Of a DNA stretch of 64,000 nt, positions 8,145-18,152 are shown piece by piece. Made by a program: the position numbers and the translations under genes. The stretch comes from Pedobacter schmidteae (GTDB lineage: Bacteria; Bacteroidota; Bacteroidia; Sphingobacteriales; Sphingobacteriaceae): positions 4,523,097 to 4,587,096 of the forward strand of contig NZ_LS999839.1 of the NCBI RefSeq assembly GCF_900564155.1, given 5' to 3'. The notes under the pieces were generated by a model, which was not told the origin of the DNA, searched no databases, and worked only from the letters and a program-made list of their open reading frames with translations. Position 1 is the first letter of the stretch. Each line of letters begins with the position of its first letter.

Positions 8145-11100
8145 ATGAAACAAAACTTACTGCAAATGCAGAAAGCGATGCGTATTACATTATTGATCTT
8201 CAGCATTGTGTTTTCTGCTTCACAGCTTCTGTTCGCTGTAAATGGCAGGGCACAACTCCTTGAACAACGAATAAGCATTACCCTTGATAAAGGCAATCTT
8301 TATCAGGCCATCAAAAAACTGGAAAAAACGAGTAAAACAGAATTTGCCTTTGATAATGCCATGTTGAATATGGAAAAATTCAGCATTCAGTCTCACAACT
8401 TTAAACAAACACGTTTGGCCGATATATTGGAGCAGCTATTTAATGGAACCAATATCGGATATAAGGAAGAAAGCAACATCAGTATCAGATTTTTTCAAAA
8501 ACAAAAGCCTGGAAAAATACGCGGAAAAATAACCGATGACAAAGGTGGCAACCTGCCTGGCGTAGGCATCAAAGTAATAGAAGTCAATAAAAGCTTTACA
8601 ACCGATTCGTTGGGCAACTACAGCATTGGCTTACCGGCAGGCAAATACACGCTCGAAATCACCTATATCTCTTTTAAAACGCAACGTTTTAACCATGTAG
8701 AAATCAGAGAGAATATAACCACTACTTTGAATGTGGTGATGATGGAACAGGCGGGGAATCTGGATGAGGTGGTGGTTATCGGCTACGGAACCGTAAAAAA
8801 AAGCGACCTCACCGGATCGGTTAGTGTTATAAAAATGAAGGACATAGAGAATGTTCCTGTAGTAAGGGTGGATCAAATGCTGCAAGGAAGAATTGCCGGA
8901 GCCGAAATTGTGAGTACCAGTGGTGAACCCGGAGCTGGTACCTCTGTTCGCATCCGGGGCACACGTTCCATTTCGGCTACCAATGAACCCCTGTATGTAG
9001 TAGACGGAGTACTGGATGCTGTCAATAGCCTCAATGATTTAAATCCAAGTGACATCGAATCTATTCAGGTGCTTAAAGATGCATCATCAACTGCCATCTA
9101 TGGTTCGAGAGGAAGCAACGGGGTAATTCTAATTACAACAAAAACAGGAGGGACCAGCGGCAAGACCAGTTTTACCTTCCGCAGTGACGTTGGGCAATCT
9201 GTTTTGCCACGTTTTCTTGACCTCATGAATGCCACCGAATTTGCGGAATTACAAAATGACAGGTTCTATTTTAGCAGCACTGCCAATCAGAGTAAACCAT
9301 TGGAAGAATATCCTTACAAAAACCCGCTGGCCCTGGGTGAGGGTACCAACTGGACAAAAGAGATTACGCGCAGCGCACCTTACCAAAACCATACCTTTTC
9401 TATGTCAGGAGGCGACAAATCAACCAATTATTATTTTTCTGCCAATTACAACAATACGGAAGGTATTATTTTAAGTAGTGGCATGAAACGTATCCAATCG
9501 CGTTTAAATCTCGATAAAACGTTCAATAAATATGTCAAATCAGGTATAAGGTTGAATTACTCCTATATCAATCAGGACGTGAACAAGGTTGATGTCGGCA
9601 CCAGTACACTTTGGTACCGTTCTACTGTATTTCTCGCACCAACCATCGCCGCCTACAAACCGGACGGTACTTTAAACGATTTTAATACCCAGTGGTATAG
9701 TGGTACCTTATTCGATTCACCCCTGGCCAACTCTCTGCTGCAGAAAAAAGATCAGGTAAAGAAAACACTTTCTTCCATGCTTTATGTTGAAGTCAGTCCC
9801 CTTAAATCACTGAAACTTAAAAGTTCCGTCTCTTTTTACGATTACAACAGGTTTGACGACACTTTTTACCCATCAACCCTGCCAACAAGAATGAGCAAAA
9901 ATACTGGAGCCTATGCTTACAAAAGAGGTTTTAAAGACAATAACATCCTGAACGAAAACACCATCAGCTATAAAAAGGTATGGAACAAAAGGCATAACCT
10001 GGATGCAGTTTACGGTATTACCTTTCAAACCTTCTGGACAACCGATCTGTACGCCAGTGGAGATGGGTATTTTATAGACGACATTGAAACAAATGACCTG
10101 GCCGCAGTACCTACAAAAGAAACGCTAAATGCCGGCTCCAGTTTAGAACGTCAGAATAAAATTTCTAATCTGGCCAGGGTCAATTACAACTACAATGGCA
10201 AGTACTACCTTACCGTTACGGCAAGGGCCGATGCGGCGTCCAATTTTGCAGCCAATCATAAATGGGGGTATTTCCCATCTGCTGCCATAAAATGGAATAT
10301 CCTTAAAGAAGATTTCATGAAACCTATTAAGGGTATAAATGAGCTGGCTATTCGCTTAAGCGGTGGAGTTTCTGGTAATGATGCCATTTCAAAATATCAA
10401 TCACTATCCCGTTTAGCTTCCAATGCCAACGGTTATATATTTGGCGGAGTTACTCCTGTGGCCTATTATCCTTCAAGAATCTCAAATGAAGGACTAACCT
10501 GGGAAAAAACCACATCCTATAACGTAGGAATGGATCTGGCAATTTTGAAAAACCGCCTGGCTTTTACTTTTGACGCTTACAGTAGCGCCACTACCGACCT
10601 GCTGCTTACCGTGCAGCTGCCAACCCACGTAGGTTATACCAGCAGACTAACCAATATTGGTAAAACATCTAACAAAGGGGTAGAGCTGGCCATCGATGCT
10701 AAAAACATCAGCAGCAAAAATTTCAGCTGGTCTACCACCTTAACCCTGGCACACAACAGGCAAATGGTGGAAGATATTGGCGGCCTGGACCGGATTTCGG
10801 CTTATAACAATGGCTTTGGCGCTCAGTACATGATGTACGGCTACATCAAAGGGCAGCCATTAAATGCACTTTGGGGTATGCAATATGCGGGAGTATGGAA
10901 ATCCCAGGCAGAGATTACACAAAATCAGACCGATAAACAATACGCTTCTTCAGCGGTCAATTTTTACCAACCCGGACGTCAGCGTTATATCGACCAAAAC
11001 CATGATGGCATATTGGACAATAGCGACCTGGTTTACCTGGGCAATGCAGATCCTAAACTTTATGGAGGAATTCAGAATAATTTCAACATATATGGTTTTA

Positions 11101-11543
11101 ACCTGGGTTTTTATCTTAACTATTCCATAGGGGGCAAAATTTATAATCCTGTAGAGCTCTTTATGGGCACAGGAACCTACTTGTCCAACCAATTCAAGTA
11201 CATGGTCAACGCCTGGCATCCGGTACGTAATCCTAATTCCGATTACCCCAGAGCCGACTCAAAAGACGATATTCCTAACGACAGGTTTGTACATAGCGCC
11301 AGCTTCCTGCGACTAAAAAATGCTTCAATAGGTTATTCCTTTAATCTGGTAAAACCGACCAACAACCTTTTAAAATCACTTACGTTAACCGCCAGTGGCA
11401 ATAACATTTACCTATGGAAATACTACAACGGTTACGATCCGGAGGTTTCTACAGAAAGCGAAGGCTCAACCATCAGAAGAATGGATAACGGGGCCTATCC
11501 CAACAGTAGAACTGTCACATTCAGCGCCGAATTAAAATTCTAA
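8145..11543 (+). CDS. SusC/RagA TonB-linked outer-membrane transporter with STN signalling domain
   Basis: 1132 residues: signal peptide (about 1-36), STN domain (about 42-105), CarboxypepD_reg-like domain (125-200), TonB box and plug beginning LDEVVVIGYGTVKKSDLTGSV (206-226), the SusC hallmark YGSRGSNGVILITTK near 320, then the barrel to the C-terminus (TVTFSAELKF, aromatic-terminated). It imports a ligand captured with the following SusD lipoprotein, using TonB energy. The STN domain links it to the FecI/FecR pair upstream. The substrate is not readable from sequence, but cargo genes downstream (phosphodiesterase-type enzyme) hint at a phosphate-containing polymer. Confidence 0.95.
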   Translation: MKQNLLQMQKAMRITLLIFSIVFSASQLLFAVNGRAQLLEQRISITLDKGNLYQAIKKLEKTSKTEFAFDNAMLNMEKFSIQSHNFKQTRLADILEQLFNGTNIGYKEESNISIRFFQKQKPGKIRGKITDDKGGNLPGVGIKVIEVNKSFTTDSLGNYSIGLPAGKYTLEITYISFKTQRFNHVEIRENITTTLNVVMMEQAGNLDEVVVIGYGTVKKSDLTGSVSVIKMKDIENVPVVRVDQMLQGRIAGAEIVSTSGEPGAGTSVRIRGTRSISATNEPLYVVDGVLDAVNSLNDLNPSDIESIQVLKDASSTAIYGSRGSNGVILITTKTGGTSGKTSFTFRSDVGQSVLPRFLDLMNATEFAELQNDRFYFSSTANQSKPLEEYPYKNPLALGEGTNWTKEITRSAPYQNHTFSMSGGDKSTNYYFSANYNNTEGIILSSGMKRIQSRLNLDKTFNKYVKSGIRLNYSYINQDVNKVDVGTSTLWYRSTVFLAPTIAAYKPDGTLNDFNTQWYSGTLFDSPLANSLLQKKDQVKKTLSSMLYVEVSPLKSLKLKSSVSFYDYNRFDDTFYPSTLPTRMSKNTGAYAYKRGFKDNNILNENTISYKKVWNKRHNLDAVYGITFQTFWTTDLYASGDGYFIDDIETNDLAAVPTKETLNAGSSLERQNKISNLARVNYNYNGKYYLTVTARADAASNFAANHKWGYFPSAAIKWNILKEDFMKPIKGINELAIRLSGGVSGNDAISKYQSLSRLASNANGYIFGGVTPVAYYPSRISNEGLTWEKTTSYNVGMDLAILKNRLAFTFDAYSSATTDLLLTVQLPTHVGYTSRLTNIGKTSNKGVELAIDAKNISSKNFSWSTTLTLAHNRQMVEDIGGLDRISAYNNGFGAQYMMYGYIKGQPLNALWGMQYAGVWKSQAEITQNQTDKQYASSAVNFYQPGRQRYIDQNHDGILDNSDLVYLGNADPKLYGGIQNNFNIYGFNLGFYLNYSIGGKIYNPVELFMGTGTYLSNQFKYMVNAWHPVRNPNSDYPRADSKDDIPNDRFVHSASFLRLKNASIGYSFNLVKPTNNLLKSLTLTASGNNIYLWKYYNGYDPEVSTESEGSTIRRMDNGAYPNSRTVTFSAELKF

Positions 11544-11568
11544 TAATCAGTCATTAAAACACAAAGTG

Positions 11569-13080
11569 ATGAAGAAAAAATTAAACATCATATTGCTCTC
11601 TATATCTATACTTAGTTTACTGATCAGCTCCTGTAAAAATGCGCTTATTGAAGAGCCGGAAAGTTTCGTTTCTGCAGGCGAATTCTTTAAAAATGAGAAC
11701 CAATGTGTAGCTGCATTGAATGGCTGTTACATTCCATTTACCAGCATTTATAATTCGGGGCTTATCATTGCCAATGAGGCTACTACCGATTTAGCCTATC
11801 TCAATTCTGCACAACTGGATGCTAAATTTGAAATATCTCCGGCCAATCCGGGAATGGGGCAAGCGGTATGGACGCAGGCCTACAAAGGGGTAATGTTTTG
11901 TAATGCCGCCATATATGGTATTGAAAATGCACCGGTCAATGCCGATCGTAAAAAAGCTTTAATTGCCGAAGGTGTAACCCTAAGGGCCATGTATTACTAT
12001 ATACTGACCAGTACATTTGGCGATGTTCCATTCTATACTGAAAATGTTTCGTCATTGCAGGTACTGGAAAAGATAACTGCCCTGGGTAGAAGCAGCGCGG
12101 TTGAAATCAGAAAAACACTAATTGCCGAATTGCAGCAATACGTGTCTGCCTTACCTGCCAAAAGAACTTCAGAGGTAACAGACAATAGGGTGTCGGGGCC
12201 AATGGCACACCTGCTGATCGCAAAAATGGCCATGTGGAACAAAGATTTCCCAACAGCCTTAACTTCGCTGAAAGAGATTCAGAAAATCTATGGACAACTG
12301 ACTCAATACCCGCTCACTGATACTTATTTCAGAACAAAAAACACTCCGGAATCTATCTTTGAGGTTCAGTTTACCTGGTCGGCCTCTGGGCTTAAAAAAA
12401 CAACCAATGTGGCTTGTTTTTTTACCCCCACAAAAAAGGCAGCAACAGATATTTACGACGGTGTATCTATTCCCGAACTTGGTGCGAAAGCCAATCCCTA
12501 TGCATCCATCACGCCATCTGCCTACTTTATGTCGCTATATGAACTCGACGATCCGAGACGGAATATAATCCTGGCCTATACCTATGAGGACAAGTGGTTT
12601 ACCCGGCCACAAAGTGCTAATGGGACAGGTAAACCCTGGATGGGACCAAAATTCTGGTGTCCGGGTATGGATAATGCAGCCGATGGCAACAATCAAAAAG
12701 TATTCAGATATGCCGATGCGCTGTTATTAATGGCCGAATGCGCAAATGAAACCGGAGAAACTCAGCTTGCATTATCCAGCATTAATGAAGTAAAAGGCCG
12801 GGCTTCAGCCGATTATAAACTAAGTGCTTACCCCGGCAAAGACGAGTTCTTTGAAGAGCTTAAAAAGGAGCGCGCCAGAGAGCTGATGGGCGAGTATACC
12901 CGAAAATGGGATCTGGTACGATGGGGCATTTTTTATGATGCTGTTAAAGCTACCTCGGCCACTGAATACGCCGAGATCAACAACAACATCAGAAGGTATC
13001 ACGAATATTACCCCATTTCAGATAGCGAAGTGATGAGGTCATCAGGCCACTTATCTAACCCTGCGTATACCGGTCAGTAG
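11569..13080 (+). CDS. SusD/RagB-family substrate-binding lipoprotein
   Basis: About 503 residues. The frame can be opened by GTG at 11566, but ATG at 11569 directly follows and gives MKKKLNIILLSISILSLLISSC with a lipobox (C22), so that start is used. Features of the family: early AGEFFKNENQCVAALNGCY helix, TPR-like helical repeats (ALIAEGVTLRAMYYYILTSTFGDVPFYTE) and the C-terminal KERARELMGEYTRKWDLVRWG block typical of SusD. It forms the lid of the preceding SusC channel at the cell surface; 25 bp separate the two genes. Confidence 0.94.
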   Translation: MKKKLNIILLSISILSLLISSCKNALIEEPESFVSAGEFFKNENQCVAALNGCYIPFTSIYNSGLIIANEATTDLAYLNSAQLDAKFEISPANPGMGQAVWTQAYKGVMFCNAAIYGIENAPVNADRKKALIAEGVTLRAMYYYILTSTFGDVPFYTENVSSLQVLEKITALGRSSAVEIRKTLIAELQQYVSALPAKRTSEVTDNRVSGPMAHLLIAKMAMWNKDFPTALTSLKEIQKIYGQLTQYPLTDTYFRTKNTPESIFEVQFTWSASGLKKTTNVACFFTPTKKAATDIYDGVSIPELGAKANPYASITPSAYFMSLYELDDPRRNIILAYTYEDKWFTRPQSANGTGKPWMGPKFWCPGMDNAADGNNQKVFRYADALLLMAECANETGETQLALSSINEVKGRASADYKLSAYPGKDEFFEELKKERARELMGEYTRKWDLVRWGIFYDAVKATSATEYAEINNNIRRYHEYYPISDSEVMRSSGHLSNPAYTGQ

Positions 13081-13133
13081 GCCATTAAAAAATTGTTTGC
13101 CAAAATCAAACCATATTATTTAAAAAACAAAAA

Positions 13134-13967
13134 ATGAAAACAACTTATAACAGCACCATACTTACACTTATACTGCTGACAATATGCAGCCTTACGGTAG
13201 TTGCACAACATAAAACCAAAATCATCAGTTACAATATCCTGGAGGGGATGAAAATGGATACTACCGCTGGAAAACAGGATTTTGTGAAATGGCTAAAAAA
13301 TGAAAATCCGGATATTCTTGCCCTTGAGGAATGTAATAAGTTTACACAGAAGTCGCTCGAAGAACTGGCCCGTAGCTATGGACATCCCTATGCAGTACTG
13401 TTGCGCGAACAAGGTTATCCCGTTGCGCTAACCTCCAAATTTCCGATAGTAAATGTTCAAAAAGTAACAGACAATATGCATCATGGTTTTATTGTAGCCA
13501 AAATTAAAGATTTCAATGTACTGGTATTACACCTGTCGCCTCACAAATACTGGAAAAGAAGAGAGGAAATCGATGTTATTCTAAATACTATAGCTACCTC
13601 ACAGCAAAAAGAAAAATGGGTAGTGATGGGCGATTTCAATTCTTTATCTCCACTGGACAAAGACAATTATGCCGATGGGAAATATGCGGAACGGTTAAAA
13701 GAAATGGCGAAAAAATACAGTTTTCATGAGAATCTGGTAGACGGAAAATACCTTGACTTTGAAGTTCAGAAACGAATACTGGAATTTGGATTACATGACA
13801 CAGCAAAAGAAAAAGCTACAGGCAATGAACCTAAAGCCAATAGAATAGATTACATCTACGTTACTGCCGATCTGATGCCTTACGTAAGCAAAGCGCAGTT
13901 TATCAGAGACGATTTTACGGCTAAACACTCGGACCATGTACCGGTTGTTGTGGAACTCAAAAGATAA
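13134..13967 (+). CDS. Secreted endonuclease/exonuclease/phosphatase (EEP) family hydrolase
   Basis: 277 residues with a signal peptide (1-24, cleaved near VVAQ). EEP motifs in order: IISYNILEG (catalytic Asn region, N34), ILALEEC (metal-binding Glu, about 65-66), HLSPHKYWKRREEI, MGDFNSLSP (Asp/Asn, about 163-168), NRIDYIYV and KHSDHVPVVVEL (final Asp-His). The complete metal and catalytic set indicates an active Mg-dependent phosphoesterase. Relatives include DNases, sphingomyelinases and inositol phosphatases. Third gene after SusC/SusD, so likely acts on the imported or surface-bound substrate. Substrate choice between nucleic acid and phospholipid head group is open. Confidence 0.87.
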   Translation: MKTTYNSTILTLILLTICSLTVVAQHKTKIISYNILEGMKMDTTAGKQDFVKWLKNENPDILALEECNKFTQKSLEELARSYGHPYAVLLREQGYPVALTSKFPIVNVQKVTDNMHHGFIVAKIKDFNVLVLHLSPHKYWKRREEIDVILNTIATSQQKEKWVVMGDFNSLSPLDKDNYADGKYAERLKEMAKKYSFHENLVDGKYLDFEVQKRILEFGLHDTAKEKATGNEPKANRIDYIYVTADLMPYVSKAQFIRDDFTAKHSDHVPVVVELKR

Positions 13968-13978
13968 AATTAAGCCAT

Positions 13979-16018
13979 ATGAAAAGAATTTTGTTTTATA
14001 CTTTTTTATTAATCACAGCTGCAGCAAGCTGTAAAAAAGATGAACTGGTCAAGTTTAACACCGACCTGGCCATTAACAATAAGGTTATTCGCATTGCGGA
14101 TAGTGCCGGGACTACCAGAGTGTTGGTTTATGCAGATGAAGCCTGGAAAGTAAGGGCAGAAGGAGAAGCCTCATGGCTCAAACTGGATAAAGAAGGCGCT
14201 CAAGGAAAGGGAGAGTTTTTAGCTACAGTGCAAAGTAATGCAGGCAACCTGCCCCGATCGGTAAACCTGTTGGTGAGCACAGGTACCAAAACCGATACCA
14301 TCAGTTTACAACAACGGGGTGTGACGGCAGCCATCAATATACTTGATGCCAATGCCAACGGAATTGCTGCCGGTGGCTTAATGAAAACGGCCATCACCAC
14401 CAATGTACCCTTCAACGCAATGAAACATGAGGAGGTATATCCTGGCAGTACCACAGGCTGGATCACAGGATTGGCCATAAATGGTCAGGACCTGAATTTC
14501 ACACTCACACAAAATATGCTGAACGAAGCCAGAACTGCCCTCATCAGGTTATCTTATAAGGATGCATTAGGTACAACTGTAAAAGACTCTATTCTGGTGA
14601 CACAAAATCCTAAAGGAAATTACGACCAGGCACTATTAAAGGACTTTACTTATGTAAAAACGGCACTTGCAGCAGGCGAAATCAATGATGACATTTATAT
14701 CGAAGGCATCATAATTAGCGATAAGGGCAACCCCAATATGGGTTTAAATGCCAATAAGGCCAGCAATAAACATGAGGTAGATAAAACAGAAAATGCGATA
14801 ACCGCTTATCTGCAAAGTATGGACGGCAAATCGGGCTTTTTGATCCGGACAAAAACCGGTGGAGACAACATCTACGGTCATGGCGAATTGGTTAAGCTAT
14901 GGCTGAAAGGCGTAACACTTAAAAAAGAGTCGAATCCGGCCCGGGTAATTCTGGATCAGGTACAAAGTGTAAATGTCATCTCTAAAATAGCGTCGGCCAC
15001 GCCTCCGTTACCACGCGAGATCTATATGAAAGACCTGACAGATAACGACCTCTACACCTATGTAAAGTTAAAAGAAGTAGAAATCAGTGTGCCTTCCGGC
15101 AGTTTCTTTAACATCAATGAGGGCTACAATTTAAGAACCGATGTATACCCAACCAACATTCGCGACATCAATGGCAGCAGCATGTACATGCTCACCAATA
15201 TCGATGTGCCATATAGAAGGGACGGCAAGCGGGTTCCACAAGGATCAGGTGATATTTCCGGGATCCTGGTACACGAAAAACTTGCCCGATATGGAAATGA
15301 TATTGGCAGGTACGCCATCAGACATTTGAACAGAGAAAACATTGCATTAAGAGAAAGCAGGGAAGAAGGTTTTTCTAATGTTCTGGTAGAGTGGAGCAGG
15401 TTTAAATCTGAAAATGCCACAGGAGCAACAGAAGAGAAAAATCCAATGACACCAGACATTGGTGCAGGTACAATAAAACAGAGTGAAAAACCCTCGCTCG
15501 ATTTTACTACAAATGGCGTTTCGGGAGCTACCGACTTTAATGGCCTTATTCAGGAACCAACCACTGTAAAGGGTGCCATTTCTAACGGAGCCTGGGTCAG
15601 CAAAAACTGGTGGAATGATGCCAAGGCCAAAGGCGCTTCATGGAACATCAACGTATCGACAGTGGGCATTAGCAAACCTATCTCTATCCAAATAGAGGGC
15701 AATAGTGATATTGGTGGGGCACGTAATTTTATCCTCGAATGGTCGGCCACAGGTGTGGACTCTGGAACCTGGAATCAGGTAGGGGAGTTTACCTTCGAAG
15801 ATGTAGTTAATTTCTCCAATACTTTGTTAACACAGGTACCTGGGCTTAAAGTCGTTAATTTCCAATTCCCGACAACCGCATTGGGTTTAAGCACTTTATA
15901 CATCAGGATCAGGGTTAAAAATAAAACGGTAGGTACTTCAACCAGCCCAACCGGAGGTACATTAGCGGCAACGGGCATCACCCGCCTGGGGCACATCTCT
16001 ATTAAATACAACAAATAA
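13979..16018 (+). CDS. Surface lipoprotein with BACON-like repeats and DUF5689-like region
   Basis: 679 residues. The signal with lipobox (TAAASC, C18) is followed by two BACON-like Ig domains (about 35-115 and 120-205; WKVRAEGEASWLKL, SVNLLVSTGTKTDTISLQQRG are typical). A central region (about 215-450) resembles DUF5689 with its OB-like fold (IYIEGIIISDKGNPN, AYLQSMDGKSGFLIRT), and the C-terminal domain (about 480-679) is beta-rich and resembles a carbohydrate- or nucleic-acid-binding jelly roll (FILEWSATGVDSGTWNQVGEF). It lies 11 bp after the phosphoesterase gene. Probably a surface glycan/nucleic-acid-binding protein of the SusCD locus; no catalytic motif seen. Domain names are from pattern recognition. 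Confidence 0.75.
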   Translation: MKRILFYTFLLITAAASCKKDELVKFNTDLAINNKVIRIADSAGTTRVLVYADEAWKVRAEGEASWLKLDKEGAQGKGEFLATVQSNAGNLPRSVNLLVSTGTKTDTISLQQRGVTAAINILDANANGIAAGGLMKTAITTNVPFNAMKHEEVYPGSTTGWITGLAINGQDLNFTLTQNMLNEARTALIRLSYKDALGTTVKDSILVTQNPKGNYDQALLKDFTYVKTALAAGEINDDIYIEGIIISDKGNPNMGLNANKASNKHEVDKTENAITAYLQSMDGKSGFLIRTKTGGDNIYGHGELVKLWLKGVTLKKESNPARVILDQVQSVNVISKIASATPPLPREIYMKDLTDNDLYTYVKLKEVEISVPSGSFFNINEGYNLRTDVYPTNIRDINGSSMYMLTNIDVPYRRDGKRVPQGSGDISGILVHEKLARYGNDIGRYAIRHLNRENIALRESREEGFSNVLVEWSRFKSENATGATEEKNPMTPDIGAGTIKQSEKPSLDFTTNGVSGATDFNGLIQEPTTVKGAISNGAWVSKNWWNDAKAKGASWNINVSTVGISKPISIQIEGNSDIGGARNFILEWSATGVDSGTWNQVGEFTFEDVVNFSNTLLTQVPGLKVVNFQFPTTALGLSTLYIRIRVKNKTVGTSTSPTGGTLAATGITRLGHISIKYNK

Positions 16019-16025
16019 GAACGCA

Positions 16026-16062
16026 AAAAACAAGGCCACCTGAGTAAGGTGGCCTTGTTTTT
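16026..16062 (+). terminator. Rho-independent terminator of the first SusCD operon
   Basis: AAAAACAAGGCCACC (16026-16040) pairs with GGTGGCCTTGTTTTT (16048-16062) around the loop TGAGTAA, ending in a T tract, 8 bp after the last gene of the operon. Confidence 0.92.
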
Positions 16063-16070
16063 AAAAAAGA

Positions 16071-16102
16071 AACCGGGACAGGTCCTAAGACTTGCCCCGG
16101 TT
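16071..16102. terminator. Second GC-rich hairpin after the first SusCD operon
   Basis: AACCGGGACAGGTC (16071-16084) pairs with GACTTGCCCCGGTT (16089-16102), 14 positions with one mismatch and one G-T, loop CTAA. No T tract follows directly. Possibly a back-up terminator or a 3'-end structure. Confidence 0.4.
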
Positions 16103-16160
16103 AAATTAACGCTCTCAGGACAAATGTACGTATTATTTTTAATTCTCCAAATATTTTTTC

Positions 16161-16206
16161 TCTTATATTCAAAAAGCCGATATGAGTCGGCTTTTTGAAT
16201 ATAAGA
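16161..16206. terminator. Bidirectional terminator of the leftward barrel gene
   Basis: A perfect 20-bp inverted repeat (16161-16180 with 16187-16206, loop TATGAG) has AAAAAGCC/GGCTTTTT cores, 18 bp past the stop of the leftward gene. Good in both directions. Confidence 0.88.
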
Positions 16207-16223
16207 AATAACTGCTTAAATGC

Positions 16224-16802
16224 TTATTTCATATCACGTTCCACTTTTCTGGCCGTACTTTTACCAGGTAAATAAATTTGAAAGCCTACACCAATTCCAA
16301 GATTGTGGGCATAAGCACTTGTTCCAAAACCAACTGTTCCCGTATATTTTAATAAAGCTTCCAAACCAATAGTAGGGGTTACAAAATAGCTAAAGCCCGG
16401 ACCAAAACTAAAGCCCAATCCATTGGTACTTCCTCCGCCCGAAGGGTTATATCCCCGAACACCTACAGTGGCTTCACCAAAAAACCTCGAACTTTTTACT
16501 ACTTCGTTCGCACCTTTTTCTCCATAATACCGGCCCAAAGCACTTATGCCGTAATTAAAGTCGGTTCCCGACCCAGTCTGTGTGGCCAGTCCCAAATCTA
16601 CCTCACCACCAATGGCAAGTCCATCCTGTACAAACCACGCAGCTTTTGGACTGATGTTAAAACTAAATACATTGGGTTTATCCAGACCAAAACTGATATT
16701 GGACAAATTTGCTCCAATCATTATATTCCCTTTTTGAATCTGTGCATTTGCTCCAAATGCCGTTATAGTCCCTAAAACAATAGTAAAAATTAGCTTTTTC
16801 AT
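16224..16802 (-). CDS. Outer-membrane beta-barrel protein
   Basis: 192 residues from MKKLIFTIVLGTITAFGANAQ, a standard signal peptide. The frame runs 17 codons further upstream but that would bury the signal, so the inner Met (ATG at 16802) is chosen. Mature part: alternating strands (GNIMIGANLSNISFG, GEVDLGLATQ, YFVTPTIGLEALLKYTG, NLGIGVGFQIYL). It ends with a short basic tail (STARKVERDMK) after the last strand, which is unusual for small barrels that end in an aromatic residue. Function unknown. Single leftward gene. Confidence 0.8.
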   Translation of the reverse strand: MKKLIFTIVLGTITAFGANAQIQKGNIMIGANLSNISFGLDKPNVFSFNISPKAAWFVQDGLAIGGEVDLGLATQTGSGTDFNYGISALGRYYGEKGANEVVKSSRFFGEATVGVRGYNPSGGGSTNGLGFSFGPGFSYFVTPTIGLEALLKYTGTVGFGTSAYAHNLGIGVGFQIYLPGKSTARKVERDMK

Positions 16803-17008
16803 AAAAATAGATTTAAGGTTTTCGATAGATTTTAATACGATGATTAATTTCATCTTAATAAATCAACAAATTTGAACCCTTTTTTGTTTATAAGATTTTA
16901 TTTAAGATATTTACAATGCATTTAACCTTGTTTATCAATAGATTACAATAAGACACCAAATACAGAAGGTTATTTTAAGCAAAAAGTGGGACGTTATTTT
17001 ATTCATGG

Positions 17009-17045
17009 CCCGAAAAATGCAGATAACACCTCATTTTTGGGTTTT
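17009..17045 (+). promoter_or_regulatory. Hairpin plus T tract in the leader of the Gfo/Idh/MocA gene
   Basis: CCCGAAAAATG (17010-17020) and CATTTTTGGG (17032-17041) can pair with one bulged base and are followed by TTTT, only 24 bp before the next start codon. It looks like a weak terminator or attenuator in the leader; alternatively it ends an unseen short transcript. Confidence 0.25.
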
Positions 17046-17068
17046 AACAAGGAAGAATTAGAGTCAGC

Positions 17069-18106
17069 ATGGAAACATCATTAGGTAATAGACCTAACTA
17101 TTTTATTGAGAAGGTTTGGAATATGCTCGGAATAAATGGCACTGAAGAAATTAAATGGGGCATTATCGGTTGCGGAGATGTGACAGAGATTAAAAGCGGC
17201 CCGGCTTTTAACAAAATATTAAACTCATCCCTTGTTGCGGTAATGCGTCGTGATGCCGAAAAAGCAAAAGATTATGCCCAAAGACATGGGGTTCCCAAAT
17301 GGTACAATGATGCCGAACAACTCATTAACGACCCTGAAATAAACGCCATTTACATTGCTACCCCACCTTTGCAACATGAAGAATATGCCATAAGTGCTAT
17401 GGCTGCAGGAAAACCTGTATATGTAGAAAAGCCCATGACTCTAAATGCTGCTTCAGCAACCAGAATGAGAGATGCAGCAGAAAAGTACAATGTCAAACTT
17501 TCGGTAGCCCATTATAGGAGACTACAGCCCATGTTTTTAAAAATAAAATCACTGATTGACACCGGAGCAATCGGCGAAATAAGGGTAGTACAACTCCAAA
17601 TGTTGCAACCCAAAAAACCTGAGCTCATAGCCAACTCGGCTACCAACTGGCGCATGGATCCCGCTATATCAGGCGGCGGTCTGTTTCACGATCTGGCTCC
17701 TCATCAGCTTGACCTAATGATCCATTTCTTTGGAGAAGTAGAGAAATCATCCGGTATAGCCCTGAATCAGGGAAACGCATATGACGCTGATGATATGGTT
17801 ACCGGATATATCTTATTTAAAAATGGTGTGGTTTTTAACGGTACCTGGAGTTTTTCCGTAGCCGAACATACCGATATTTGCGAGATTATAGGAACAGAAG
17901 GAAAAATCAGCTTCCCTATGTTCGGACATAAAGTTACGGTAAGTAAAGGCAGAGAAGAAGAAGAGTTTATATTTGATGCTTTGCCGCACGTACAACAACC
18001 AATGATTGAAGAAGTAGTAAAATATTTCCTTGGTAAAACCAGCAATCCCTGCTCTGCAGATCAAGCACTTCAATCTATGCAACTAATGGATAGCTTTACA
18101 AAATAA
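17069..18106 (+). CDS. Gfo/Idh/MocA-family NAD(P)-dependent oxidoreductase (cytoplasmic)
   Basis: 345 residues. The NAD(P) motif IKWGIIGCGDVTE (28-40) sits about 28 residues in. The catalytic-type EKP motif (YVEKPMTL, K121) and the C-terminal Gfo/Idh domain (about 130-330) with SGGGLFHDLAPHQLDLMIHFFG are present. There is no signal peptide, so it acts in the cytoplasm, unlike the two Tat-type relatives at 51.8 and 59.3 kb. An inner Met at codon 19 (17123) could be the real start, because the extra N-terminal residues are not family-typical. It precedes the ABC exporter genes by 46 bp; a shared transcript is possible. Substrate unknown, probably a sugar or polyol. Confidence 0.87.
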   Translation: METSLGNRPNYFIEKVWNMLGINGTEEIKWGIIGCGDVTEIKSGPAFNKILNSSLVAVMRRDAEKAKDYAQRHGVPKWYNDAEQLINDPEINAIYIATPPLQHEEYAISAMAAGKPVYVEKPMTLNAASATRMRDAAEKYNVKLSVAHYRRLQPMFLKIKSLIDTGAIGEIRVVQLQMLQPKKPELIANSATNWRMDPAISGGGLFHDLAPHQLDLMIHFFGEVEKSSGIALNQGNAYDADDMVTGYILFKNGVVFNGTWSFSVAEHTDICEIIGTEGKISFPMFGHKVTVSKGREEEEFIFDALPHVQQPMIEEVVKYFLGKTSNPCSADQALQSMQLMDSFTK

Positions 18107-18152
18107 GGTATAAGCCATCCCGTTAGTTAAACCTAGTACCCTTTAGTATAAA

